Positions 53,762-64,000 of a DNA stretch of 64,000 nt are shown here, one piece after another (the stretch's first letter is position 1; each line of letters starts with the position of its first letter). Origin of the DNA: Anisus vortex (Eukaryota; Mollusca; Gastropoda; Planorbidae); the NCBI GenBank assembly GCA_949126835.1, contig OX421496.1, positions 18,795,844 through 18,859,843 of the forward strand. The letters are read 5' to 3'. Under the pieces are notes generated by a model. It was not told the origin of the DNA. It did not search any database and was given only the letters and a program-made list of their open reading frames with translations. A program made the position numbers and the translations under genes.

Positions 53762-56700
53762 TTATAAAACATTTGCTACAAAGTCAGGCACTGATGATAC
53801 AAAAGCAGTTTTCCAGTTCTTATTTTTTTTAACAGACAACAAAATATTGGCAACATGATTTAAATCTAAGTCCTTCTTCAGTGTAGGAGTCCACCTGTAA
53901 TAAATAAGTGGGTGCATTTTTAAAAAAATATTTTAATACAAGAAAGTTGGATAAGAAAACACTGAGTGCAAAACTGATTATAACTCAATGGAATAGAACA
54001 ACTGAGCTTAAAACAAACTGTATGTGTGAAACTTTGTGACTCACTTGACATGCTGATCAATAGGTAAGGATAAAGTCAATATATTTTGTGCTTGAGCTCT
54101 AGTGTATGAACTTTTCTTTTTCAATAGTGGATCATGATAAGCTCCCAATATGTAAATTCTATCTGAATAAAATGTTTTAACACACTGTGAAAAGAAAGTT
54201 GTACATTATTTTACAAACAATATTTTTTTATCTTTACAATATTTTGTAATGAGATTGGGATTTGCATATAGTTTTGTCACTTTGAAATGAATCTATAGGA
54301 AAAACAAAATAGAATAAGTGTAAGTAAACGCTTTACCTCTTTTGCCTGAGGGCTTAAATAAACTAATTTCTTTTTCTTGTCATTAAAAAGTTCTAAATGA
54401 CATTTTTCTGTAAAGGTTGCCAGGATGTGAGGAGACTCCACAAAATGGTGCAATTCTAAATATCTAAATATGGAAATAAACAACAACTCATAAATGACTG
54501 AATTATTTAGGGTGATTGTGGTTTCAGTTGGGGGTGAAAGGTGTCAGTTATATATAATAATTTATGAAAATGTAAGTTTTTTAAAATCACATTTAGTTGA
54601 TGTTTAAAGAATTGAAAAACCTTTTAACAGAAATAAAATAACAATTTTACATTTACTGGGCCTTATAATTATGACAGATGAGAGTAAATGCCCATAGTTT
54701 TAGATAGAGATGTTAAAACCGTTTTTTTTTTCAAAATCGGTTTTTGGTTTTATAAAACCTGTTTAAAACCGGACTTTGGTCCCCCACCCGCAATGTCACA
54801 AGTCACAGGTTGGAAAAAACAAATGTGCGTAGTTTTGTAGGTATATTTGAAAAATAGTTCAAACTTAATTAGTGTTTGCAGGGGTTGATTTGTGTGAATA
54901 CAATATGATTTTGTACACTTTACCATAACATTCTTTAGAACTAAAATAAAAATCTGGGCTAATTGATTAAAACCGACAATATCTTTCAATGGTGATAATT
55001 TGTACATCGTGGACTTTGACTTGTAAAATTGAAAGGGATCGCGTAGCACCAATCAAAAGAATGTGTATTTAATAGTGCCGTTAATAATAAAGCACAGACG
55101 CTTTGTCCAGCCAAATAGTTCAGGGTCACAGGACAAAACTAGTTTGCGTCTCTCCATTGTGTACATCAAAGAGAAGCGCACATCTAAAAGATGAGCCAAC
55201 AAGTAAAAAAATTATTCATGTTAATTGTAACTGTAACTTAACATTTGGTTTGATGTTGCTTTTATCGCAAGCCATAGTTGGTATTTGGAAAAAAAAAGAA
55301 ATACAATATCTAAGACTAATTATTGTTAGCAAGGCATTTCAAGAATTGTTTTGTGCGAATCCAATATTATTTAAAAAAAATATTTCCATCAGAACCAAAA
55401 AACAAAAAGGTGTGCTACTTGAAGTAATGATTACCTTCCAACCAACAAAACCGAAATTCGGTTTCAAAACCGGAATCCGGTATTGCGGTTTTTGTTTAAC
55501 ATCCCTAGTTTTAGAGGTATAAAAATACTATCAGTGAGTCTTTAGAGTGAATGCCTATAGTTTTAGAAGTATAAAGATTCTATCAGGGAATCTTGAGAGT
55601 GAATGCACATTGTTCTAGAAGAAGTAAAAAGATACTATTAGTGAGTCTTGAAAGTGAATGCCCATTGTTTTAAAAGTAAAAAGATACTAACAGAAAGTCT
55701 TGAGAGTGAATGCCCATTGTTCTAGAAGAAATATAAAGATACTAACAGAAAGTCTTGAGAGTGAATGCCCATTGTTCTAGAAGAAATATAAAGATACTAA
55801 CAGAAAGTCTTGAGAGTGAATGCCCATTGTTCTAGAAGAAATATAAAGATACTAACAGAAAGTCTTGAGAGTGAATGAACATTGTTCTAGAAGAAATATA
55901 AAGATACTAATACTAACAGAAAGTCTTGAGAGTGAATGCTTATTGTTCTAGAAGAAATATAAAGATACCAACAGAAAGTCTTGAGAGTGAATGCCCATTG
56001 TTCTAGAAGAAATATAAAGATACCAACAGAAAGTCTTGAGAGTGAATGCTTATTGTTCTAGAAGAAATATAAAGATACTAACAGAAAGTCTTGAGAGTGA
56101 ATGCTTATTGTTCTAGAAGAAATATAAAGATACTAACAGAAAGTATTGAGAGTGAATGCACATTGTTCTAGAAGAAATATAAAGATACTAACAGTAAGTA
56201 TTGAGAGTGAATGCACATTGTTCGAGAAGAAATATAAAGATACTAACAACTAACAGTAAGTTTTGAGAGTGAATGTCCATTGTTCTAAAAGTATAAAGAT
56301 ACTAACAGAAAGTCTTGAGAGGGAAAGCATATTGTTCTGTTTTGTAAAGCTTACCTATATATTTCATTCGTTTCAAGACAGTTGGTAAAGACAAGATGAT
56401 ACGGGTCAGAATGAAGTCTGTTTATACAATACAAATCCCACAGCTGCTGGCCTAATGGAATAAGTTCTGTTAGGTTCCCTACAGTAAAAGCCATATCAAT
56501 AACAAGTGGGCTTCCTAACTGCATGGCTGATGCTAGTCTATAATTACCCAACCTTAAAAAAAAAAGAGAGATATCATGGTGCAGTGAGTAAAATGATAGC
56601 TTAAACAGAACATTTAAAAAAATACAAACTTACTACTATAATACAGTGACAAACTATAAAATAAATATATTATAGAATTTGCCATGAAATACAGTCATAA

Positions 56701-58412
56701 ATGCCAGTTAGCTTAAAAATATTGAAATGAAATGTAAATGCAAAATTGTTTATGAAACATCAATGAATAGCTACTTTTTCCCAATATTTTAGCTTATCAA
56801 TATATCTATATTACATACGGCCTAACCAAATTAGAGTACTAAAAGACAATAATAGTATTTATTAAAAAGGTAGATAAAGTAAAACAGTTACAATTACTTT
56901 ATTTCTAGTTCATTAATATCCAAGTCTAGGAAGATGCTGTTATAATTGCCATCAGCTTCATGTTTTTTAATCCTTGCTTCATCCTTTTTGACAGATGTTA
57001 GAAAACTGTGTTTCTCTATTAATTTTTCAAGTGTTGCGTAGAAAACTAATCGACCTTCCATGGTTTTCACTGTCATTGCCTCTAGCCAATACTTATTGGT
57101 CATTAGCTCTGGAGGCTACACAAATAAAAAAAAACACAATATAATCTAAATTAAAACCATACACAATTTAAATAAAGTTGGTCTTTATACCTAAAGCCAA
57201 ATCATATTATTTTAACCTTTAAATATAAAAGATAAGAAAATATGATTTGATGGCTTAGGAACACTGTACATAAAATACATAATGTATATATTAAACATAA
57301 TTTAAATATATTAATATACACATTACTCAACATAAACGGAATCATTTGAACCTAGTAGACCTAGAATGTGAGACATAGGCCATAGGCACCATATGTCATT
57401 ATGCATAGTCTATGTTTTAATAAAAGTCTTTATTAAGCCTTCAATATATATACCGGTAGTTATATAGGTAAAAAAATAAAAAAACCTGCGAGTATGTGTA
57501 GGTCTTTCTTAAATGTTTAAATATTTGATCAAGAAAAAAGTCTCATTAGTTCGCTTTATATAGGCCTGTAATTTCTTTACAACCATTTTCACCGGAACAC
57601 AACCGGCAAAGTACCTGCCAGCTACCAGTCAAAGATGAAATCAACAAAAGGAGATGGGATTGGTTAGGACATACCCTCCAAAAATCGTCATCCAATGTCA
57701 CTAGGCAGGCTCTAAAGTGGAACGCACAATGAAAGAGAAAAAGAGGTCAGCCAAAAAATAGCTGGCGACGTGACTTTTTAAAGATGGGTTACAGCTGGAA
57801 AGAAATTTAAAACATTAGCCCAGGCTAGAGGACTCTGGAGATCTATCTACAGCTGGTAGCCTAGACCCCAATAGAGGTGATGGGCATGGAGATCTACAGC
57901 TGTTAGCCTAGACCCCAATAGAGGTGATGGGCAGTAAGTAAGTAACTGTAACTCATATGACAAATTTAAACTAAAGTTAAAAAATATGAAAAACAAAATT
58001 AATATTTAATCAAACACAACTATTATAATCCACTTACTGGAATTGCATGGCCTTGTGCATATAACAAGGTATGTTCCTGCCTCAGAGATTTCAAGGTCTT
58101 AGCATCTTTATCACCAAGGCTTTGAATGGCTTTTTCATATGTTTTATCTAGCTCTTCTTTTACTCTTGTTTTCAAGCTCTGTTTAACATCGGATGCTTGC
58201 TTTTGCATTTGACAGTTTTCTTTTAGTTCATCAATATTAATATCATTTGTAATCTCTAAAAAATAAGATTTTTTAAGAGTACTATAGAAATGAGCAAATT
58301 TGCTGTAGGTCCATGGTGTATTACTCTTGTGTGGGCACAAACAGGTGAACAGAAGTGTTTTAAAGCCACTCATCAATGATTTTGATTTCACCCCAATATG
58401 AGACAACGTCAT
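53762..58412 (-). CDS. TRMT10C: Mitochondrial tRNA methyltransferase 10C (MRPP1 of RNase P), six coding exons
   Basis: Exons in gene order are 58412-58038, 57115-56898, 56552-56355, 54463-54337, 54184-54045 and 53894-53762. Phases agree at each border and give 396 residues, close to the 403 of human MRPP1. In animals this protein methylates position 9 of mitochondrial tRNAs together with SDR5C1, and with PRORP forms protein-only RNase P. Evidence for the C paralogue rather than TRMT10[35 protein letters not shown] and LVYLSPQA in the SPOUT domain, then [11 protein letters not shown] and the LPIDQHVKW segment. Residues 1-50 are rich in Ser, Thr and Lys and poor in acids, compatible with a mitochondrial presequence. 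A Lys/Glu-rich helix follows (about 60-110). A seven-codon upstream ORF (ATG at 58447) precedes the start. Introns carry an RTE-type LINE tail, a hAT insertion and a 55-bp minisatellite. A minus-strand AATAAA lies at 53637-53632. Confidence 0.93.
54705..55507. mobile_element. hAT-type non-autonomous transposon, 803 bp, with perfect 8-bp target duplication
   Basis: The element starts TAGAGATGTTAAAACCG and ends with the inverted form GTTTAACATCCCTA. Both ends continue into imperfect inverted repeats rich in CCGGTTTT-like words. It is flanked on both sides by GTTTTAGA (54697-54704 and 55508-55515), an exact 8-bp duplication typical of the hAT superfamily. I recognise no transposase: open frames inside (for example 55103-55522) resemble nothing known. 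It lies in the TRMT10C intron between 54463 and 56355, inside the first unit of a 55-bp minisatellite. Confidence 0.8.
55516..56335 (-). repeat. 55-bp minisatellite in a TRMT10C intron
   Basis: About 14 units of 55 bp share AGTCTTGAGAGTGAATGC, ATTGTTCTAGAAGAAATA and AAGATACTAACAG. A broken first unit also lies at about 54675-54704, separated by the 803-bp hAT element. The array stops some 20 bp from the donor of the exon at 56355. Confidence 0.9.
57620..57945 (+). mobile_element. RTE-type LINE 3' remnant
   Basis: Translation on the plus strand gives the C-terminal block typical of RTE-like elements: [40 protein letters not shown], then [12 protein letters not shown]. The frame is broken by a TGA after ALKWNAQ and by a frameshift after SWKEI. 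The final part, about 40 bp around the phrase gatctacagctg, is duplicated, and the element ends with (AGTA)n near 57931-57945. It is antisense within a TRMT10C intron. Confidence 0.7.
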
Positions 58413-58532
58413 AGCTAGTGAATTCTATTTTTGGGAATAGGAGTACATCACCTGAAATAAATAATGAGTACATTTAGTATATAACACTATACAAATTACA
58501 CATTTATATTAAATTATATAGCACTATATATT

Positions 58533-58765
58533 AAGGGGGCATGGTGACCGAGCGGAAGCACGTTCAGCTGGCGTACCGAGGGTCCCGGGTTCGAATCCAG
58601 GTGCAGCCAGGATTTTTTTCCCAGAATTTGAGGGTGTCCCTGAGTCTACCCAGCTTTAATTGGTACCTGAGTTGGGGTAAAGTAAAGGCGGCTGGGCATT
58701 GTGTGACGTGGCCACAGAAACTGGTGAACGCTGCTTCACCAGCCCTATGATCAGTTTGGTCTAAT
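58533..58765 (+). mobile_element. tRNA-derived SINE family 2, copy 2
   Basis: The head GGTGACCGAGCGGAAGCACG (A-box-like) and GGGTTCGAATCC (B-box) are the best preserved of the three copies. The body shows GGTACCTGAGTTGGGGTAAA, GTGGCCACAGAAACTGGTG and AACGCTGCTTCACC. It lies just upstream of the TRMT10C coding start, antisense to that gene, where it could affect the promoter. Confidence 0.75.
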
Positions 58766-58969
58766 TTAGGTGGTAGGCCTATAAATGTTACATAAATTAA
58801 ACACTGTCACACACAAGAAAAAAATTGTGCAAAGAACAAGTATTTTTAAAATAATGATAATAAAAATAACTAGGCCCAGGCTTATTTATACCGGTATCCT
58901 GGTACCGGGTACATGGACTATAATTAGTAGGCCCCTACTAGAGACTTAGAAGTTAACCGACATTCCTTC

Positions 58970-59085
58970 TCTAGATAGATCATTATTAAAGTTCTTTGCC
59001 CAAAAAATCTGCAGGGTGGCAGGGATTAGAAAGCGGAATGGCTAGAACCTGGGTCATTATGTTGACAGATCAGTGTAATTAGTAA
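58970..59085 (-). mobile_element. tRNA-derived SINE family 1, truncated copy
   Basis: On the minus strand it shows the B-box AGGTTCTAGCC, then CCCTGCCACCCTGCAG and the TCTATCTAGAG-like tail of the family. The tRNA-like head upstream of the B-box is mostly lost. It lies 200 bp from another copy in the opposite orientation. Confidence 0.5.
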
Positions 59086-59284
59086 TACCGGTACACGCAA
59101 GGCTGCAAGGCCTGATCATAAATTATCTCTGTTTCTATCCACTATACAGTCTATGCTTTTGCCTCTGCTAACTTGTTACTTGTAAATACTAGACAGTAGG
59201 TAGACTCAGAACACGGATGAGCGTAGGGTGAAATAATCATTAATAATTATAATGTTTTTTACAGAACATATATAAGATCGTAGA

Positions 59285-59440
59285 TGAAGACTAACCCAGT
59301 AGTTCACCGGAATGTCAACTGACACGTCGTGGGTTCTATCCCTGCCGCCGACCGATCCCTGCCACCCTGCAGGAGTTTTGGGCCCAGGCTAGTGGTCGTA
59401 ATAATCTTCTGTCTAGAAGGGACGTCTTTAAAACTTATAG
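59285..59440 (+). mobile_element. tRNA-derived SINE family 1, copy 3
   Basis: It shares with the 42146 copy AGTAGTTCACCGG near the A-box, GGGTTCTATCCCTGCC at the B-box, CCCTGCAGGAGTTTTGGGCC and AATAATCTTCTGTCTAGAAG. It lies upstream of TRMT10C. Confidence 0.65.
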
Positions 59441-60695
59441 AGTCTCTAATCTATTCTTATCAAATCTATAATGATTAGCCTATAATTATGCAAAACACAA
59501 ATCAAAATGAGAAAATGCAAGAGTAGACTCAAACAACTGATAAACGTAGGACTTACTAGCCTACTCTTAATGTCTTAACTAGTAACTAGTAGACTAAGTA
59601 GAGCAGTAGGACGCAATCAATTATAAATGTCTATTCTATAATCTCTAGTTCAGGCTATACTGCTATAGACTATACTATAGACTATAGTATAGTCATACAG
59701 TAATACAGTCTAGTCAAGTTAAGTCAGTGCACAAGAGATTATTATAAATATTTATTTTTTTAACTTAATACACGTTGATTAAATTATATTATTACTTTTG
59801 TTTTTTTCTAAGGCAAATTACACCTATATATTATATATTTGAGTTATTAAGTTTAACCATAGATAGACACTTCAATATCGGCAGTTTCGCGCATGTCAAT
59901 ATGAAATAGGCCGATTTCTAGCCATGTAATTTTTGTAACATAATTAATAAATTTAATGGCGTCTATTAAAATATTGTCAAACACAATTGACCATAAAAAA
60001 GGGTATTTAAGACAAACCACCAACATCTGCATATCAATTGAATAAAAAAATAACACATTTTTTAAAATGTGTCATTAATTGTATGTTTTATTATTATTAA
60101 TGTTTAGATCGTTTTTTTTCATAAAAAATTAGGATTCCCTAGAAAGGTAATTTTGAAGTGCTAAACAAAAATAGGTACCAACGCGATTTTAAATACTTAA
60201 AGCTTTTGTTATAAAATATATTATATATATTTTATTAATTTACTATATATATTATATATATTTTATTAATTTACTAATTTCATTACAACTAGAGCAGGCT
60301 AGATTTAGTTATGAATTTTTTAGTACAGTCACTGTCTAGGCTCATTAGGTCATTTTCGTCAACTGGCTACTTCTGCCCCAAATTTGTTTATTTATAGAAA
60401 ACATTAAAAAGTTTAATCGAAACTTTGTTAAAGCAAACGTCCTCGACTATTTTTTAAATTTTAAAATAAATGAATGATTCCTTGTTATAAATTATGTATC
60501 ACTGTAAAGGGCTTGAAAAGAGGATTCCAATAAAATATCATTTATTAAAATCGGATCAGAAATTTAAAAGTTTTAAGTTTTTAAGTGATGAAATTTTAGT
60601 AACAAAGGCAATGGACAAGTATTAACGTGTATGCATGCATAAAAGGTCACATGAAATAACATTTCCGTTCTTATTGGATCATTTTCTTCGAAACA

Positions 60696-60815
60696 ATGTC
60701 TGTGTGCTACTTTACTGGTTGTACTCAAATTTGTTGGGGATTAAAATTTATTTCATTTCCAAAAGATGTTTACAAAATAAAAAAATGTATTGTGGAAGTC
60801 AGAAGTGAAAAATAA
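60696..60815 (+). pseudogene. THAP-domain-like N-terminal fragment
   Basis: A 39-codon frame starts at ATG 60696 and stops at TAA 60815. It begins with a Cys-x4-Cys pair (residues 4 and 9) and then has the phrase FISFPKD followed by a basic stretch KIKKCIVEV. This is the layout of a THAP zinc finger start (CX2-4C, then the FxxFPxD segment, then a basic helix usually holding a Trp). Here the Trp position reads Cys, and the frame ends before the distal CX2H pair. It may be a decayed THAP gene, a piece of a P-like transposase, or a chance match. It sits in the gap between TRMT10C and SMU1. Confidence 0.4.
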
Positions 60816-61794
60816 CTTTTTAAAATATCAAACTTATTGCTTAATGCAAAAGATTTGAAAAGAATTATTGTTATTCGTTTTTATGAATTTACGCATTTTG
60901 TTTTTTAATAACCAAGAAAACGCAACTCTTGACTCATTTATTTTGTAAACAAATAAACATTTTACCTCACGCGACTGACACTTGAGTATTAATTATCGTC
61001 TACTCACTTTTGATGTTAAAAACGGATTCCTCATAACTAATATTGTAACCTTTGTATAATTCTAAAAGACTAGAACTGGCCGTCGAGGTTGAAATCAATT
61101 GTCAAACACCAGCAAAAGCATGCGTTTTTTGTTTATTAGTTTAACAATAGAACAGGAAGTTCACGAACATTACAGTTTAAAAGGTCACACCTAATTAAGA
61201 CTCCTCCATGCAATGCCAAAGAAGGAAAACTGCATTTACATAAACTTGCATAGATAAGTGCTTTATTAAAACTTAATTAATCTACTTCCGGTGCAAAGGT
61301 TAAAAAAACCTTACACCATAATTTGATCTCAAAAAATGGCAGGTTTTCTCTTTATTAAAAAACACCCCATTATCAAGCGCTAAAAATTTATATCTCCCCT
61401 CCCAGTTGACCTAGAAATACAAATGAGGTGTCATTTAAAAGATCTCATCTAGCTCTATCTAACAGTGTAGGTTTTAGGACTGAATTATTAATATGAAATT
61501 TTTATTGAAGTGCCTACGCCATAGATCCTTTTCAAAGTGAATGAAAGCTGTCATAAAATGCATAGATTGGCAGTCCCCTGTTTAATTATGGTTCAGCTAA
61601 AAAAAAATTAGACGTTTAAATAATATATGCCTAATGACAATTAATTGATCAATCTATTTTGAATAAATTAATCATGTAAAAATGCATTGTAATTAAAATG
61701 TTAAAAAAGTTGTTTGAGGCGTTTTAAATGATAACAACACCGGAGTATCTGGCAAACAATATCCAATCCAATCCTTGTTTTTAAAAGTATCAAA

Positions 61795-62999
61795 ATGGCT
61801 GTAGAAATAGAGTCTGCAGAGTAAGTATCAATTATTTTTACTAACATCAGTTAAGTTTTAATTTGCACCCGTTTTTAATTTTAATAAAAGGCTTTCTTAG
61901 AACTAGACTTTCCAACCTATACGCCCACTATAAGTAGCTACTTCAATAACAAAAATGTTAATGAATAATTCAACTGTTAGTTAGCACTTCACTTTCACTT
62001 TACTTTTCACTGTTATTACTACACTTACACTGTTAACTTAATTAACTACAGACTACACTACACTACAGTGACTGTAGTGACTAACAGTATCAGGCTGTTA
62101 GTTACTAGTTAGTAATATTAGTATTAGTTGTAGTAAAGTATGTAAAGTAGTGTTAGTAAATAACATTTTTTTTTGTCTAAGTCTAAGTAAATCTAAGCGA
62201 ATTGCACTAGAGACTCACTAGACTCACTAGACACTAGATGATAATCTAGTCTAGGTGGGATATAATGATATATTATATATAGATCTAGTATAGACCTAGT
62301 AATATACGTTTTTGATTTTGTTTTAACACTTGAAAATAGGATTTTTTTTTTTAAAGTTAAAGAAAGAAAGGCTTATTTCTGGTTGACAAGATTCAAGATC
62401 TAGGTCTAGTCTAGTTTTGACAAAAGTTTAACCTATTATGATAAAAAGATAAAGAATGGACATAGACATGGTGGCCTAGCACACTAGACTGCCATACCCA
62501 AGCCCAAGGTCTCGGATTTGAATCCTAGTAAAGGCTAGGATTTGTTCACCTGATCTGGAGAGTGGTCCGATTCTGACAGTAGTTGGGAATAGGTAAAGGT
62601 ATTGTGCTGGCCACACATCTCCTTGTATGCCATCATGGCCACAGAAACCTGTGAACACTGCTTCACTTGCCCAATGAATCAAATTGGTCTGAAATGGATA
62701 CGTATGTACATATTGGCTATGGTATGGTATGAAAATGATGATAGTATAAAGTAGGGCCTATAAAAAACTATTAATACATGTGGTACTAATCCTTTCAGAG
62801 ATTAAAGTTAAAGCCATGATTGCATGTTGTGTCTATTGGCAGCTATTGACCATCTAGTTAAAAAGTTAATTTGTGTGTTGAATGCATTGCTGACTTTAGT
62901 GTATTTTTAAATGTACTTTTTGTTACTTTCAGTGTTGTTCGCCTTATAGAGCAGTACCTAAAAGAAAATAATTTATTGAGAACTCTTTCATGCTTACAG
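61795..62999 (+). CDS. SMU1: SMU1 spliceosomal WD40 protein, first two coding exons (gene runs out of window)
   Basis: Exon 1 is 61795-61820 (ATG plus eight codons, then a GTAAGT donor). Exon 2 is 62933-62999, joined in phase 2 and followed by a GTGAAT donor. Together they encode 31 residues that match the SMU1 N terminus: an acidic start EIESADVVRLIEQYLKENN followed by LLRTLSCLQ, the LisH helix pair. SMU1 acts in the nucleus with RED/IK in the spliceosomal B complex; the CTLH and WD40 parts should lie beyond base 64000. I looked for the next exon between 63000 and 64000 and did not recognise one. The start ATG sits in a caaaATGg context. The gene is divergent from TRMT10C, whose start is 3.4 kb away. 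A SINE lies in intron 1 at 62466-62705. Confidence 0.85.
62466..62705 (+). mobile_element. tRNA-derived SINE family 2, copy 3
   Basis: The B-box is degraded (GGATTTGAATCC). The body keeps TAGGATTTGTTCACCTG, TTGGGAATAGGTAAAGG, GGCCACAGAAACCTGTGAAC and CTGCTTCAC. It lies in SMU1 intron 1 in the sense orientation. Confidence 0.65.
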
Positions 63000-64000
63000 G
63001 TGAATTAATTTTTTTAATCATTTTTAATAAAATTAAAAAGAAAAATGTCTTTCATAAAATTTTGTACAGCATTATTATAAAAACACTCTTAGCCAGGTTG
63101 GCATAAGTGATTGCACCGCATACAAATCTACTCTGACAATGGCATATACACAAATGACAAACTGTTGTTGTCTAAATATTAAAATATACACATGTTTATT
63201 GAATATGCCCAGAATGGAAAATTACCAATGGTGTAGTTCACATATAAATCGTACATACCGAGGTGGACTATATTGCTAGGGCTAATCATACAAATATTCA
63301 AGAATCACTTACACATCTACAGTAGACACAATAAAGTTTCACATTATCTTTAGCAAGTCTCAATGTATCGACTATAACTCCACGATTTACACTTAAACAC
63401 ATCAACTGTCATATAACCAATTATACGTTTATTCCGATTTGGAAGACCAGTTAAAAATTCAAAAGCTTTACTCGTTGTACTGTTTCACTCTGCTCTCCCA
63501 TTTTAGTCATTTTCGTCAACATATATATATATATACTTGTGTGTCCAGATTGGGAGACCCTTTGTAAGTATTGCATATGGCATGTCAGCCTATTGAAGGA
63601 CACATGTCCCCACATGGCTGTGTGGCTGATAACCCATGCCATGACACTATCTATCTTATTAACCATCTGCGGTATTATTCCCCTTGTCTTCAAAAAATAT
63701 ATTTTGACATTCCCAGTAACTTACCTCCCCACAGGTAATGTCTACAACACCTTTCCCACAACCATCAGTTGACACACAGTGTCTATTTGTCCCTCGGTTT
63801 TGTCGACAGACTGTATTTCAACTACAGAGTCTGTGTCTGTCATTAATATGCATTACCACACTGTCACACATTATCTACATTTAGGGTCCTGACCACTTTG
63901 CCTGTATCGCTCATAGTAATATGTAACTTGACCAGTAACACTTTAGTAGCCAAGAGTAACATGTAACTTAACTGTAACAGTTAACTTGTAAGATTTCTCT

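Noticed and set aside
54750..55052. 100-codon minus-strand frame
   Set aside because: Also inside the hAT element; no recognisable domain.
55103..55522. 139-codon open frame
   Set aside because: It lies inside the 803-bp hAT element and shows no transposase, BED finger or other motif.
58540..58600. A tRNA gene
   Set aside because: The tRNA-like head is followed by the family 2 SINE body found in two other places.
63539..63772. A further SMU1 exon
   Set aside because: The frame does not resemble the SMU1 CTLH region and lacks convincing splice sites.

Overview
The window looks like AT-rich animal nuclear DNA. Genes are split by introns with GT/AG borders, intergenic spaces are long, and there are SINEs, hAT-type MITEs, degraded LINEs and many minisatellites. 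The gene set (VGLL4, EEF1AKMT2, RAB7, TRMT10C, SMU1) is bilaterian. Repeat style, intron sizes and the striking excess of the palindrome TAGGCCTA suggest a mollusc, probably a gastropod, but that taxon is inference.

Layout. Bases 1-19,000 hold no gene I recognise. They carry hAT MITEs, minisatellites and a very long TATC microsatellite, and may be flank or upstream introns of the first gene. VGLL4 (+) follows, with five coding exons from 19,039 to 32,318. EEF1AKMT2 (-) has six coding exons between 40,302 and 35,284, with a dead CR1/L2-like LINE in its last intron. RAB7 (+) has four coding exons, 47,564-50,758. TRMT10C (-) has six coding exons, 58,412-53,762. The first two coding exons of SMU1 (+) are at 61,795-62,999 and the gene leaves the window. 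The genes alternate in strand: VGLL4 and EEF1AKMT2 converge, EEF1AKMT2 and RAB7 diverge, RAB7 and TRMT10C converge, TRMT10C and SMU1 diverge. I assembled every exon chain by hand; phases match at every junction and the four complete genes give uninterrupted frames of 682, 224, 205 and 396 residues. The proteins are unrelated in role (Hippo-pathway transcription, eEF1A methylation, late endosome traffic, mitochondrial tRNA processing, splicing), so no shared pathway is implied.

Most unusual signal: short tandem arrays sit on splice junctions. The RAB7 exon 4 acceptor is the last of 21 copies of a 33-bp unit, each ending in the same pyrimidine tract and TAG. The VGLL4 exon 1 donor is followed by four further donor-like sites, all in the same phase and in an open frame. 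The EEF1AKMT2 exon 2 acceptor is also locally repeated. Other arrays lie next to VGLL4 exon 3 and TRMT10C exon 3. A second theme is that several minisatellites contain hAT transposon ends and seem to have grown from them.
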